A DNA stretch of 64,000 nucleotides from Aphis gossypii (GCF_020184175.1 NC_065530.1:78283260-78347259), one strand, 5' to 3'. Numbered from the stretch's first letter, positions 36,145 to 49,845 are shown. Notes: generated from the sequence alone by a model not told the origin. Translations and numbers: made by a program.

Positions 36145-38400
36145 TAGGACGGTGACTCGTATGTTTGAAACGTTATGATATTATTTTCTTTCTATAACGT
36201 GATAAATCTTCAGTCCTAAATGATAGTTTACAATTTGTTGAATATAAATTGTAAATTTACAACCACTCACGTATAACTAGTTACAACTTACAACGTATAC
36301 ACGTAATAATGATCTCGATGACGACAATGGACTTTAGAAAATAGCAACTCGTTGAGAAGACGCCATTACTGCCGTAACCGCGATTAACCAAATTCAGTAT
36401 ATTATACATAGAGATTCATCTCCTTACAGTCGACGTAGTATCATTATATTACGTCGACACGTTCAAATTATATATAATGATATATTATATACTGTTTCAT
36501 TATATAAACGTATTTGGAATAAACAACAAGAACATTGGTTTTTGATCGCTTTGCTCGCCAAGTCACCAACCCTCTTCAGACTTTTTTGGTGAGTTGATAG
36601 TTTATAATATAGAGCTTAGTATAAAAAAGCCATAAATATAAATTATTGATAATGATACAGTTCCAATGTATTTAGATTCGATATAGATTTTGATTCTATT
36701 TTATCTGAATAAATTACTTTACTCTAACGATGCATATAATTGTTTCTTTATATCGGCATAAATATAAATTAACCGATTATTGACTATACATACGAGTATA
36801 CTAAGTTGTGTGAATCTTTAACTTTCACTTGATCAATAATTTTCATAGATGAAATATAACCACTCTAGTTTATACATGCATTCTAAGCATTAAAAGAAAC
36901 GAGTGCAAATAAAATATTATGAACTCTAATATTTTGCTGAAAATTCGCATGCATTTCAGTTTTTACCATCACCGTACAATAAACCTTTCAGTTCTTATGG
37001 ATACGCCTCATGTTCAGAGAGTTTTCACATTTCCACAGCAACAAGCGAGAGCGCAAGACGTGTTTGCAGACTTTTTAATTTTTCTATTATTTTATCACAA
37101 ATATCTAAATATTATTTATTGTTCTTTTTCTAATTTTTGCTTCTATGATTTCTTTCATCGATATTATTCTCCCTCATATTTCATATTTTTTTTTCATAAC
37201 GCGCTCTCTTCTTATCTGAAGCCTCTTATTCATTTTACAATTTAATAAATAACTCTTATATTGACGGCTATTGTAACTTTTTATAAGACTATTTTTAAAA
37301 TTTTTTTGCATAGTAGAGCGATAATATATATTTGTTAATACGGTAAAAACGAACCGCACTTAAAAAAAAAATCATTTTATTCGGCAATTTATTATACATA
37401 GAATCATAGAAAAATATAATGCGTTGTTGCGAACTCGTTCTACCAACACGCACGTTATTATTATGACCTACATTTACGTCGAAAAAATTAATTACCCGGA
37501 CCACTGTGTAAAATGATATAAATATAGGTTCCTACTACAGACGGCGTCTATAGTACAACGACTACTACTATACTATACATATTACGACTGTATCGTAATT
37601 TATCAGGTACACGTCTGATCGACCAGCCTGCCACGGCGAGTGATAATTATTATTTTCATTTTATAATAATAACAGTATACATATAACATACTCATACGTA
37701 TATACGCTTTCCGGACGTCACGCGGATATATAGGCTACTGTATACGTTTCCGAACAAATTACGCGTTAAGATTCTTATCGGTCCAGGCTGCGTGCAGCAG
37801 CAACTCGTTCCTGTTATCCACAGTACCTATATAAGTATAATTTTTCGTTTGTAAACTCGTAAACTGGTTTTTTGGTCAATCCGTAGTGCGCTCTCCGGGA
37901 TTTAGCCGGGCACACTCGAACTCCTGTAAACACTTAATATACCAAGTGATTCGTTTACAATATATCGACCGAGCAATATATATAGCTGGTACCAAGGTCC
38001 CTGTATCGAGGAACATACAAAGAGTTTTAAATTTTTTTTAAACGCTTGAGAACACATCATTTTTAATATTATTATTTTACATATTTCAACGGTCATTATG
38101 TTTAGAAAAAAAAACGCCAACGTGATTTATTTTTTAAGATAAGACAATCGTCCTGTATAACATTATATTATATTATCGCGGTCGATTATTTATTCAGAAT
38201 AGACCTATTTCGTGGACGCACATATCCACCTATACGTATATTGCATATACAACTACCGCCACCACTTCCACTAAAACATATAATACTCGAATCACGGCTA
38301 TAATCTTATTCCTATACATGTATAATACGTATGTTATAATAATATCTACGTCGCGGCGTCACGAAAACCCGTAAATCGCTTGTCGCTTTTTTTTTTTTTT

Positions 38401-39240
38401 TTTGGCGCCAGTTGATTTAAGTTAGCGCGTCTTACCCCCCCGCCGAGAACTGGCTGCCGCCAGCCAGTTTATAGGTTGGCCGGTATCTTCGCGAACCGCG
38501 GCGCCCGACGGATTCATCGTCGTGTATTTTAATAATAACGCGTATGATATACTCCTAAACGCACATTTCAGTGCGCCGACGACGTAATCTCTCTTTTTCG
38601 TATCTCTCTCTCTCGATCTGTAAATTATAAATGTGTGTCGTAATTAAAACGTTATATCTGCGGCACACGTCACAATGATAAACATATTATAATAAAACAA
38701 CGCCACACCGGCAATCCTCGTCGCGGAACGTGTCGTCGACGATGTTAAAAATCTTATCGGTTTTTCGCATTTTTTCGTATTATTATTATGTTCCTTCTTA
38801 TTATATATAATATTTTATTAGAGTAAATACGCCGGTCAGACGATTGTGTTAGGGCGAAAACGTTCGGTAAACACAGAACACACAAATTACAACAAACCCT
38901 TTACTCGGTTTGGTCCGCGGCGTGATCGTCGCCGGTCCGTCTGCAGTCCTACAGTTCGCGGAGAAGATAATTATAACCCTTGATCCCGAGGGCAATATAA
39001 TTTTGAAAAAAAAAATACTCCTCGGCGGGGGTCGCGCGTGACCGGTGCGTTTCCTGAACGGATTACCGCGAGATTGTGCGAGTGTGATTTTCGAACACCT
39101 GTTTTAGAGGGTTCTTCCGACGTAATAATCATTATATAATATTGTTGTACGTGTGCATACGCCCGCCCGAAGTTTGTCAAAGAATAAAATATAATATTTA
39201 TTTATGTCCAGCGGGGGCGGCGCGGATACTTAACTCGTGT
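38401..39240. other. CpG-rich block with a perfect hairpin
   Basis: CpG-dense DNA after the T run that ends near 38403. It includes a hairpin with 9-bp perfect arms AACTGGCTG and CAGCCAGTT around CCGC at 38448-38469, and a CT-rich stretch near 38591-38616. No reading frame is convincing. Confidence 0.4.
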
Positions 39241-40284
39241 ACGTTCTTCAACGGTATAGGTACTTACTGGTTTTCAGTCGCGACCACGAATCGGAAATTG
39301 CAGATTTCCGTATATATGTTCAGGCATCTACTCGTATAGAAAATCTGAATGTAAGAGTGAAAAACTGAGTTACATATGTATAAATTATATATTTTATATA
39401 GGAACGTATTGGTTTTTGGACTTTTATGTAAAACATTTTGGTCTGAGCAACTAGTCAATTTAAATACTGTTCCTGTGTTTTTAAGGGGTACTCGTGTTAT
39501 ATACGACAATATGACTTTATAAATATAATAAAAATCGATGAAATGCGTTTAAACTTTAAAAATTATATAAGAACTATTAGTATGTATTTATATATAAAAT
39601 ATCTTTAGTTGGCAAAATTAAAAATTGAATTAATAATAATTAAGTTTAAAGATTAAACCATTTAAAATTCAATAGGCACCTATAAAGTACTACATATTTA
39701 TGTTAATTTTCAGTATTTGGATGTTAATAAATCTTTGATAACTAATCAAAAACAGTTGAAAGTATACGTTGTGGTTATTTAAAAAGAGATTAATATTAGT
39801 CTGTAGTGTAAGTACCAGGCAAATAGTTTCAGTTAATATTAGCATTTTTAAGAAATTAAAACTTATTGTTTTTAATTTAAACTATACGCAAATTATTTTG
39901 TTTATATAACACTTATTAAAAGAAATGCAAATTTAATAGTGATGAATGCAGATTTAAATAAGTTTTACTCAAATTACTATAAATAGTTAAATAAAATAGA
40001 GAATATCTGTGAGAAAATTGTTATTACTATTGTATTATATTACTTATAATGTTAATTATTTAAATAAACTGTGAAAAAATGAATAGCATTTGGTTTGCTG
40101 AATTTGTACAAAATATTTAATAAATATTTTTATTCACAAAACATGTTATTGGTCACGACGCAAGAGGGGCAAGTGCTGTTTTAACACAATTTATTTATAA
40201 ATATATACTTCATAACAATCTCAATTTTTTTTTTTAATTAATTTGTCAAATTTTTAAATTAATATTTTACAACTTATTTAATAG
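39241..40284. other. AT-rich non-coding DNA, nothing recognised
   Basis: Low-complexity AT-rich sequence with no supportable open frame or repeat ends. Confidence 0.5.
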
Positions 40285-40401
40285 ATGGCGTTTAATGTTT
40301 ATGTAATAGTCGGTGACAAACACGAGTACATTCCGATAAATGATCTTCTGCTCAGTAGAGCTACACGTGATGGCGTGAAGGGAAATTTAGTTCACATATA
40401 A
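40285..40401 (+). CDS. Candidate small ORF, 38 codons, unknown
   Basis: ATG at 40285 opens a frame encoding MAFNVYVIVGDKHEYI, then a DLLLSRATRDG segment, ending at TAA 40399-40401. Composition is balanced and unlike the AT-rich flanks, and the translation is not low-complexity, which is unusual here. I do not recognise the family. It could be a fragment of a transposon protein, an exon (AATAG precedes the ATG, a weak acceptor), or chance. No Kozak or promoter evidence supports translation. Confidence 0.2.
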   Translation: MAFNVYVIVGDKHEYIPINDLLLSRATRDGVKGNLVHI

Positions 40402-43400
40402 TGATGAAAATAGTAATTATAATGATATAATTAATAACACATAAAATAGTTATAGTTGCAGTGCTCTTGGCAACTCGCAAGATGTTAAGTGTCTTAAAAG
40501 TTTGGACTTTGAAGCTATACGACTTTTAGTTTAAGCGACTTTGACTTTGGGAAGGGGCTATCATATTGAAGGTTTAACTTCAAACATGTTCATGTACATA
40601 AACATGTTTGTAAAGGTATATATATATATATATATATATTATATACTATTTATTGATTATAGTGTACACCCATTGTGTATAATTATATTTATAAAGATCT
40701 CTGGTTGTTTAAACAATGATGCCTTAGGCAGATAAAAAAATAATAAAAAAGATACGGTAAGTAATAAATATAAATTTTTGATTGGCTTAATATGATTAAA
40801 AAGTCTGCTCGTATGATTACGATATAGATTTTCTAACATTTAAGTGATTTTATATAGAACCGAGATAAGAATCAAATAATAATTCGCGACTGTAGAAATA
40901 CTTTGCACGCTTGGCTGAATCTAATCTCATGAATAAAATATACAATTTTTCATTAAAATAAACTGTTTAAACTACATAGGTATATATCGCTAAGTGTTCG
41001 TATTTATGTTCATAACGATATAGGAGCTTGAAAGGCTTGAATACAAATTCACACCTGTCTATATTATTAAGTAATTTTGTTTGTCATTACTTCGTTATGA
41101 CAATAGATATAATATACCTATGCGCGCCGGTTGATTAGAACGCGAGATAATTGGAATTAATTTCCATTGAGTGCTTCATTTTCATTTCGGCCGAATATGA
41201 ATACGAATTATAAAAAGAAAAAAAAACACCCGTACAAAAGAATCATATATATATAGGTACCTTGTCCAGCGATTTTAATTCATTTTAAGTTCAATATTAT
41301 ACACTACACACGCGCATATCATTATATCAATTGTTGTTTGTTTGTTTTTGTTGTAGTTTTTTTTTTTTTTTTAGCGAGCATATGCTCGAATTTGCGGCCG
41401 TTATCTGATCGACGGTCGCCCACCGTGACAAATATGTGCGCGTGCGCGTGCGTGTCCAGGTTACACTTTACACGACATACCTACCTATATAATACGGACA
41501 GGTAAAAATGCACATGACATCGATTTACATAAGCGGTGCTCATCTAGATAAGGCTCGACGATAGTAAAATTTATTAAAATATTCGCCGTCCTCATCACCT
41601 GCGCTGCATGTAGGGCCAAGACAATCGTCAAGATTATACCGCGTTGTAGAAAACGAACCCCCCCCCCCACCCCTCCCATCAGACCATGACTTGGCACGAC
41701 ATGTATTGTCTCACTTATATATTATATAATATACTGATAGTCGCCGAGGGGGTGAGAGTGTCAAGAAACTCCCTCATAAAATAATATGTCTCTGAAGAAA
41801 AAAATAAAGAGTTTTCAAAACGTATATACTGCAGTACTATGTATATCATATTATAATATATAACATCATGTATATTTATATTGTCCTTTTTTTTTTTTTG
41901 AAATAATAACTATACATTTAGTTCAGACGTATTATATTACTGTAACTGCATCAGTTCGACACGTCTGCAACGCTTGGTTGCAGCCTCCAATATATAGGAC
42001 AGACTAAAATAATAATCAATAATAGGCTAGTATAATATAGTGTTCGAAATTTATCAAATTACACCGAATAGCTCCAAACAACAGCAGTTAACCAAACAGT
42101 CTATACTATGATATTATCCATGAGTTTATATAGGTACGACGTAAACCCATTCTTTATAATATATACCTAGTCCTAGTACTATATGTGTTGAATATTGTTT
42201 GAATATAATTGTTAAAACGATACATCACCGGCGGGTCTGTTGATCTACGATCATAAACTGCAAGAACGAGAGAATATTATATATTATGATAGTTTTAATT
42301 ATAATAATAATATTATTGTTGTCAGTTATAAGATATAATAATATTTTTGTAATCTCATCATTTCTCGTCTTAAAACAATTTTAATAAATTAAAATGTAAC
42401 TGTGTAGTTATTGCAGAAAACGGCAGGGACGAGCGAGTTTGGGGTCTTGTAAAACGACCCTTTTATTCGCAACACAAATTTATTAGATGGCGTTATAATT
42501 ATTTCGTTTAATTAAAAAACAACACTTTAAAAACGTTCATAATTACAGTATATGTATTTAATTAGAAATAATTTCACATGAAAACATTGAAAATTAATTG
42601 AAACAAGTATAGAAATTCACGGGATTGACCGGAGGTAAAATTTTTGCCTGTTGTGTGTATTTAGTGGAAACTTTACATTTCTTTAAAAATTGCACGTCGT
42701 GAATAATTCGTTATTGTTAAATTGTTTTATGTGGTAATGTATAATTAACACAAATACATTCCAGTTTTTTATATATTTTTTAAAGTACTATTTGGAAGAT
42801 TATTTTTAAAAATTAAAAAAAAAAAAAAACATTTATTATAACTATTTAGAATATGTATGTGGTTGTACGTTTTGATAAACATTATACACATTTGACGTAT
42901 TTCAAATTCCAAAAATTATTAGTGTACAGATAAATTCTAAAGGGCGTTATGTGAAATATTATATTATAAATCAAATATAATCAAAACCACCCACTCGATC
43001 GTTGTCAAACACTGAATGCAATATACGCGTTCTTACTGTAAACTTCATTGTTACTATTGAAATTGAGTTTTGTTTTTTGAAGAAATATACGTCGTATACA
43101 CAGTCGTCGTACATGTATAATATGACGTATGTATAATATATACACCATTGTGTGTGTGTTTCAGTACCTATATATATCAGGCACATATACACCGTAATAT
43201 TATGTCAAATGACGTCTCAACAATAAAATATGGAATACACTTGAATATATTATTATTATATGTATATTATATTATTATGATGCAATGTAAATTATTCACT
43301 ATTGAACCGAAAATTCTCTTGTACGCGAAACCCTGGGGGCAGTTTATTGTGTTCGTCGACGATCCGAATCCGTCTCAGGTGTTACGCGTCTCGTAAGTAG

Positions 43401-45189
43401 TACGTACAGGAATATCGGCACTCGAAACCCTCCTCTTCTTTTACACTCAGTTAAACGGATCGTAGTCGTGTATAGTAAATCTGTTCCAAATGTTCGATGC
43501 AGATTATCATAATATATATTATATTTATTTCTTATAGAGCGCTAAAAACGGATTACTACAGCGCATTGGTGATCTCGACCCCGCTGCAACAGGTGTTTAG
43601 GTTTTGACCCTCGTCATCATCTCTGTCATAAGTCGCCGAGACATCGCGGATAGGAGCACTAAAATCATCCGCGACGGGCCCCCATTGTGCGACAACAGTG
43701 ACCAGACCAGATGTGGTTACCACTGTTTTGATCGAAATTTCCAAGGTCGATCCTGTACAAATTATTGTATTTTTGTCTTCTTCTCAATTTTACAGTAGTA
43801 ATCGGTGTCAAATATTTTTTATTTTGTAATCGTTTTATCTGATAAATATTGTGATATTATGCTATGAGTTGATTGCAATTTAATACAAGTATTGTTAGTG
43901 ATTTCTAATATTTTAATAATTATATTTCACTTCATCAAAGAAACTATAGTTATTTAAACGAGTTAAATTTCTTTATATTAAAAACATCGGCTGTTTTAAC
44001 TTAATTAAAATCAATTTGTTTCTGGGATAAAAATTATTTTTGTTGTAATAACACACAAGTCAAGACATTGATTTAATACATTTTAAAAACTGTTTGCCTA
44101 TTTTATATTTTTCATTGTTTAAAAAAAAAAATCAAGAAATTAAAATTAAACTATAATTTTAATTGTGTATAAAAATGTGTAATAAAATGAAATTACTTAG
44201 AATCGTAGCACTTTCAATAAGTATTATTTTATATGGTTAATACTTAATACTAGCAATAATCAGACCGAAGACTCACGATTTGATTGAATTCCAGACTGTT
44301 ATGGTAAGTGCCGATGCGGGCACATTAGAAACGTATTTTATTGAAATTAGTTTTTTACCTCCCTGTATCGATGGTCTCGATTCAACACACGTACTCTACT
44401 AATAAACCGTGCAAAATTGATTTATTATGGTTACACCTAAGCACTATAGATCAATATAAATGATAATAATATGACGACAACAATAATCGATCACACATGG
44501 ACGTTTAGCGATGTACATTCCCGTGGTATATTTTAAACGTTTGCATGTGATTTGCATAATGCATATTTTTTTTCCCCAATAGTTATTGGGAGAAGAGAAA
44601 AAAAAATTGTGTATAGAATTAGTGAGTCGGTGTTTTTTTCATACCGAAGACAAATTATAATATCGATGCATTTGCGTACCATCTGTCACGGGGCGTGTTA
44701 TTTTTTTTTCTTGGAGTATAAAAAGATACTTTATGTTTGTTTAGGGAACAAAGGGTGTGTGGGGACAACCGCCGTTTTTTGGTTTTTGAGTGACGTTTGA
44801 AAGGCTGATGATATGGGGGATGGGTGTCCTGGAAAAAAAAATGATAAAATTTATTCATATCGTTAGCAGTTCGATTTGATAGAATCGACAGATTACAACA
44901 AAAAACCCACTTAAATTGCCAATTGTCAGTATATAATTATCACTTAACGAATGGTGATGAACAACAGCTGTAAATTATCATTGGTGTATACGTTTTCCCA
45001 TAGATACCACCCGTAGGTTAAAGAGATTTAGAAGGTTTAAAATGATAATATATATACTCATACTTTTAGATCCGAAACAATCCATTCAAATGCTTTTTAT
45101 TTTAAAGAAATGAAAAGTAAACGCAACTAAATATAAAAGCTATTTTTTATATCATCATAAAAACATTCACATAGTTATTTTTTCACATC
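40402..45189. other. Mostly AT-rich non-coding DNA
   Basis: A (TA)n run lies near 40617-40639, a T run followed by a perfect 14-bp palindrome CGAGCATATGCTCG at 41375-41388, and a C-rich run at 41658-41677. The 43540-43800 part is less AT-rich. Its minus-strand frame (43556-43744, ending GVEITNAL) and the plus-strand frame ending at a GTAAGT donor-like site (43393-43398) are the most protein-like here, but neither has a recognisable domain. Confidence 0.4.
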
Positions 45190-45490
45190 GTTTAATAACC
45201 GCTGAGCCTTGCCAATGCTAATTAGCATCCTTTTTGCCGAAGGCTGACATAACCGTCAATTTTCCGAACATTGGTGTATTTTTCTGTTACACAAGATTTA
45301 CTTAAGGCTGAAAAGCCTAATTAAAATTTCCAACAATAGTATTATTGTTTCCACCCAGAGGTTATTTTAGTTGCAACTTTTGAATTTTAGCCCGCAGCGG
45401 CTTAGATAACTTACCCTTTTTTTCGTATCAGTGCAGGAGTGCAGGATAACTTTACATGCCTAGGGGAAAATCTCTTCATTTTAACATTGC
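45190..45490. promoter_or_regulatory. Candidate cis-regulatory element with homeodomain/POU- and SOX-like sites
   Basis: This block is clearly more complex than its AT-rich neighbours and has no open frame. It holds a perfect 14-bp palindrome ATGCTAATTAGCAT at 45215-45228, combining a TAATTA homeodomain core with octamer-like halves. An inverted pair of SOX-type sites, AACAATA and TATTGTT with a 4-base spacer, lies at 45332-45349. A CCTAATTAA site lies near 45316. Clustered inverted factor sites are common in developmental enhancers. The assignment is inference from motifs only. Confidence 0.35.
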
Positions 45491-46079
45491 AGTCTACATC
45501 ATTCCGAGAAATAAAATAAACTGTATTTCAAAAACTTTTTACTCATTACAATGTGATATTGTATTATATACAAGTAGGTACATGATGTGTATACGTTTTG
45601 TATTTATTTTTGTATTACGTTATTAGTTAGAAAAAAAAAATAATAAACGTAGTCATTTAATAACTACGTATTATTTGGTTGGTTTACGTATAGGTAAATT
45701 ATATTTATTAAGTATTTTTTTTTTTTTTTTAACTTACTCGATCAAATATTATGACATTAATTTAATAGTACATAATAATATGAGATATATTATATTTTTA
45801 CTATAAAGATTATTTTGTAGACGATGTACCTATATTTTAATAATTGTATGTATATTATTTAGAAAATCTAAAAAACACCTAAATAGTGAATATAATAATA
45901 TATTATTATGTATAATGTATACATAATATACTATACAATATACGTCATAATATATGAATATGACAAATAAATTATAATAACGTTGTAAGTTTATTTGTTT
46001 GACGGGAGTATTATTATAAAAATTTACGACGAAAAAATATCTAATATCGTATTATCACCCCCTTTTTGAAAAACTTGAC
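45491..46079. other. AT-rich low-complexity DNA
   Basis: Dominated by ATAATATTAT-type strings and a T run near 45715-45730. Nothing is recognised. Confidence 0.6.
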
Positions 46080-46570
46080 GTTTGTCGAATCGTTACATCA
46101 ACTGTTTTATCGCCTTTACTCATATCCGTATTCGTCTATATCGTCTACGACCTCGTTGATTATTTGGGCTTTTGCTGTGTGAATCCTCGTTGACATTTTT
46201 GGAAGTTTATGTTACTACCGGATATACGGTATTTTCTATGGTGTGCAGTTGCTGAAACATCGTAAAAACCACGACCCCGTGCAAAAGCCGATAAGGAACT
46301 GAAAAAGAACGTCGTTACCACGAGGCCCACTGCAACGCTCGCGCCCCCATCAGGAAGAGGCTATTGAAAACGGACAGAAGCACTTAAAATCACTGGCCGA
46401 AAACGCTTGAGCGTTATGTGTTATTATCTCCGGCCGTCTGTGTTCAAACGTGGTTTTTATTGGGTAATGCAATACATACGAGACGAGGGTAGAAAGTAAA
46501 TAGATTCTCATTATAGACACTCCAGGATCTAAGGTCGTAAAAATCGGACAGATCGTCTTTCTGGACGAAA
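46080..46570. other. Higher-complexity block, function unknown
   Basis: Base composition is balanced relative to both flanks, which are extreme AT. No long open frame exists on either strand and no transposon end is seen. It may be conserved non-coding DNA, an untranslated exon or an old element. Confidence 0.3.
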
Positions 46571-48589
46571 TGAAAAAAAAAATCGTCAGATGTTACGATA
46601 TCGGCATAATAATATTAAATGTGACTATTTGATTCTCCTCTATTCGATTTGTGACTGCAATATTCGAATAAACCAATGCCCGAACTAAAGTATATTGTTT
46701 TAAAATAAGTTTAAAAAATATTACAGTACGGTTTTACAATTCGAAATGAAACAATACTGCAATAATTTTGACAAAAGAAAAATCATTGAATTAGAAAAAT
46801 AAAATGAAAATAAAAATACAGAAAACATGTGGTGTACACAATAAATTTAAAATAATATTTTATCCCACGTCGTTGATTTATTGCAATTTTTAAAATATAA
46901 AAACAGAGTTATAGAATTTAATAGTTTTTACGGTTTGAAAAAAACTATCAATAACATAAAAAAAAAACAATAACGTACTGTATTAATATGATGTCACAAA
47001 AAAAAACCTATCCTCAATCTTCAATTATTTTTATTGAGATACATACCTACTCAATATTCACTCATGTTAATTGCATGTGCGATGTGCTATAATATCTTAT
47101 ATAAAACTATACTTAAACGAGTTTTAGCCTGTATAAACAAATCTATAATACAATTATAAAATTATTTCTATACTTTTATTTTACGCTACAGTTATTTTTA
47201 TAAAAAACACATTTTACATTAGTTTTATTGTGTAAAAGGAAAATAAAAGATAAATAAAAAGTGTTTGAGTAGGCGACGTAAAAAAAATTGTGAACATGTT
47301 ATGTGCTCTGTACAACATTACTTTCATAATAGGGACATTAAATATATATATATTATTGGTTTTTTATGCAGTAATAAAAAAACTGATCTAGTAATGGTTT
47401 AAAAACCAATACAATATGCAATATAAATTGTCTATACAAACATTTGATATAAAATTTATTATACTATATAATTTTTTTTATTTATACCTTCAGGAGACTT
47501 ACCTATAATTAAAACTTAAAAAATAATCGATGATAGGTATATGAACATAATTTTATAATTTTATGACTTATTATTTGTTAGTCTGACTGTCAAGATTAAG
47601 TAGGTATATATTTATAACAACGTCGATTAAAAACACTAATATGTTACTTATAAATTTCAACTGTGATCTGAAAAATCATTATTCTAATTTTAAAATTTAA
47701 ATGTCTCTAAATTTCGATTTGTATAACACAATTAAATATTATTTTTAATATCCAAAAAGTATCTGCTACAGTGGTACAACCAAGATTATTTTAATTTTTA
47801 ATGGGAGAAGAAATGATTAATAAATGTATTAGCATCGTAATATAAAAAAATTGTTCATATGTTACTTGCAGTGACTAAAAAAATACATACATGATATATA
47901 ATATATACTTTAAAAAAATTATAATTTAAGAATATTGAAAACAATTTATTTAAAGGAAATTTTACTAAATGTATGTAATTTGAAGTGTAGTGAAGTTCGT
48001 TTTACATGTCATAAATTATCATACACGAAAAGTTGAAAATAATGTTCCTAGATTAATTAAGTTTAATATAGAATTTGGTAAAAATTCTAAATAATATTTA
48101 ATATTAGCATCGATTAAGAATCAACATAGACAATACATTTTGATATTAATACTAAAGTTGAATTTCTATTATTAATTTTCTAGTTATATTAGTTTTATTT
48201 TTTTGGCTTGTATTTAATATTTATATACACACAAATATAATATGTATAATATTTTTATGTTTTCATATATTGTACATTCTTATTTTTGAAGAGGTTTTAG
48301 TTATAATTTACTTGGTATATAATATTGAAGTATAGAACTCTGGACAAGCTTTGCTTTTTGGAGACTTCATAATTTCAAAAATTATTTTTTCTATACTTAT
48401 ATTTATTATGTATATTTGTGATATGAAATGAAATAAATCTATTATAATATATTTTGTTTATTTGCAGATTGCTGTTAAATAAAATTAGGGGCATTATTAT
48501 GTTGCAGTTGCATACTCGCAAGTCTAACATAATATAGTGTGTTGGTTTTGCCATTAATTTCCATCATAATATTTATAATTATTATTCTC
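46571..48589. other. AT-rich low-complexity DNA
   Basis: No open frame, RNA gene or inverted terminal repeat could be supported. Confidence 0.55.
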
Positions 48590-49170
48590 CGAGTGTTTAT
48601 GCAATAACTCGTTTTCAACCTCTCCTCGAGCGACGAACCGGAAAATTAAAACCATACCCTTTGACACTCATAAACGAATTTGCGTCGAGTATAGAAGTGA
48701 AAACCCTCAACGACGGCTGTGTAAAAAATTTAAAGACCTCTCATAGTGGGTGGCCGCGCCGTGATTATAAATTAGTGGGAGGGAAGAGCCGTCTATTTGA
48801 CTAACGAACATAATCCCGCGAAGGTGTCGAAATGAGTGCGAAAAAAAGGTGTCGTAAATCCGTTGTAATAAAGGCATCCCTTTTGTTAGGCTTCATATCG
48901 CCCCCGGGTAAAGTATTAACGATAATAATAATGATAATGATAATAAAATATTCCCCGAGCTTTTAGATTAAAATCGCCTACCGTGTCCTAATTACCAGCA
49001 TCTAATCTAAGGCACTGCTATTTTTCGGGGACGTAGCTACGAGACCCCTTTTATGTTCAGGCCGCCTATGGTTTTTAATTGCTATTTATGATGATTCCTC
49101 TTGAAGTCCAAATATCCTGCATTCACCATAACGACAGCCAGCTACGCAAAGTTAGATTAAAAGTGTGGTT
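48590..49170. promoter_or_regulatory. Candidate conserved non-coding or regulatory block
   Basis: About 580 bp of balanced, non-repetitive sequence in a very AT-rich setting. Stops occur in all frames, so it is not coding. It contains homeodomain-type TTAATTGC (near 49076) and caudal/Hox-like TTTATG sites (near 49086), plus a GATAAT repeat near 48930-48946. The composition contrast resembles constrained DNA, but conservation cannot be tested here. Confidence 0.3.
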
Positions 49171-49280
49171 TTTTTTGTTTTGTTTTTTGTTCAATTCTCA
49201 TAATTTTACCACAATAATGTTCCACCAATAACTGTCCACCAAAATGAATGCGGTATTTAATGAATATTATATATACACAT

Positions 49281-49845
49281 TACACAATGTGATTCACCAA
49301 AATTCCTCATCGGGTCACCCCCATTATTTCTTTTGATAATTAATTAATTTAAATTCTAATTTTTGGGATTTTTAAATATGTATACTATACTTCAGACTAT
49401 ACTTTCAAATTCATGAAATTTTTTTTATTACTAATGAAGTGTTCTGTGCTGATACAAAATTGTAATATAAAAACTGTTTTTTTCTCAGAAATACTAAAAA
49501 AACGGGTCTTACAAAAATATAAAAATAGACGCAATATCGAATATAGTATTTATTTTACTTAATTTTTATAAATTATGAATATTGATCAATTAAATAAATT
49601 GTTAAATCATTTAAAATTTTACTCGTTCGAACTTTGATTTTGATACGTCAAAATCTTCTAAAAAAATTATCCGCTAAATAATTTACAATAGAAAAGGAAG
49701 TTCTTGTTTTAAAAACAAAATTTTGTGATTTTACAGGATACTACTTAATACTAGTACAAAAAATTCAAGAATTTGAAAATGTAATGTTTGAGTATATTTA
49801 AAATGTCTGTGATATTGAGAAGACGAGAATACTAGACGAATTACA
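49281..49845 (+). mobile_element. mariner-like MITE, copy 3 (degenerate)
   Basis: It starts TACACAATGTGATTCACC, matching the TIR of the copies at 12900 and 30879. It shares their core: TTTTGATTTTGATACGTCAAAATC around 49634-49656, then ATTATCCGCTAAATAATTTACAA. The 3' end is eroded (near TAGACGAATTACAT, 49833-49846), and no clean TA duplication remains. It is likely older than the other two copies. Confidence 0.65.

Larger units (their letters stand above)
32802..38400. other. Mostly AT-rich non-coding DNA with short palindromes
   Basis: No gene is supported. The notable small features are listed separately: a 24-bp palindrome at 34221-34244 and (CAG)8 at 35565-35588. A run of Ts lies at about 38385-38403. 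The open frames around 36919-37245 are Phe/Tyr-rich chance frames. Confidence 0.45.

Noticed and set aside
44241..44402. 53-codon open stretch with GTAAGT at 44303-44308
   Set aside because: Stretches of this length without stops are expected many times by chance in 64 kb. The donor-like site is inside the frame rather than at its end.
46501..46620. Frame reading DTPGSKVVKIGQIVFLDE
   Set aside because: It is short, has no start codon nearby, soon enters a poly-Lys stretch from an A run, and matches no family I know.
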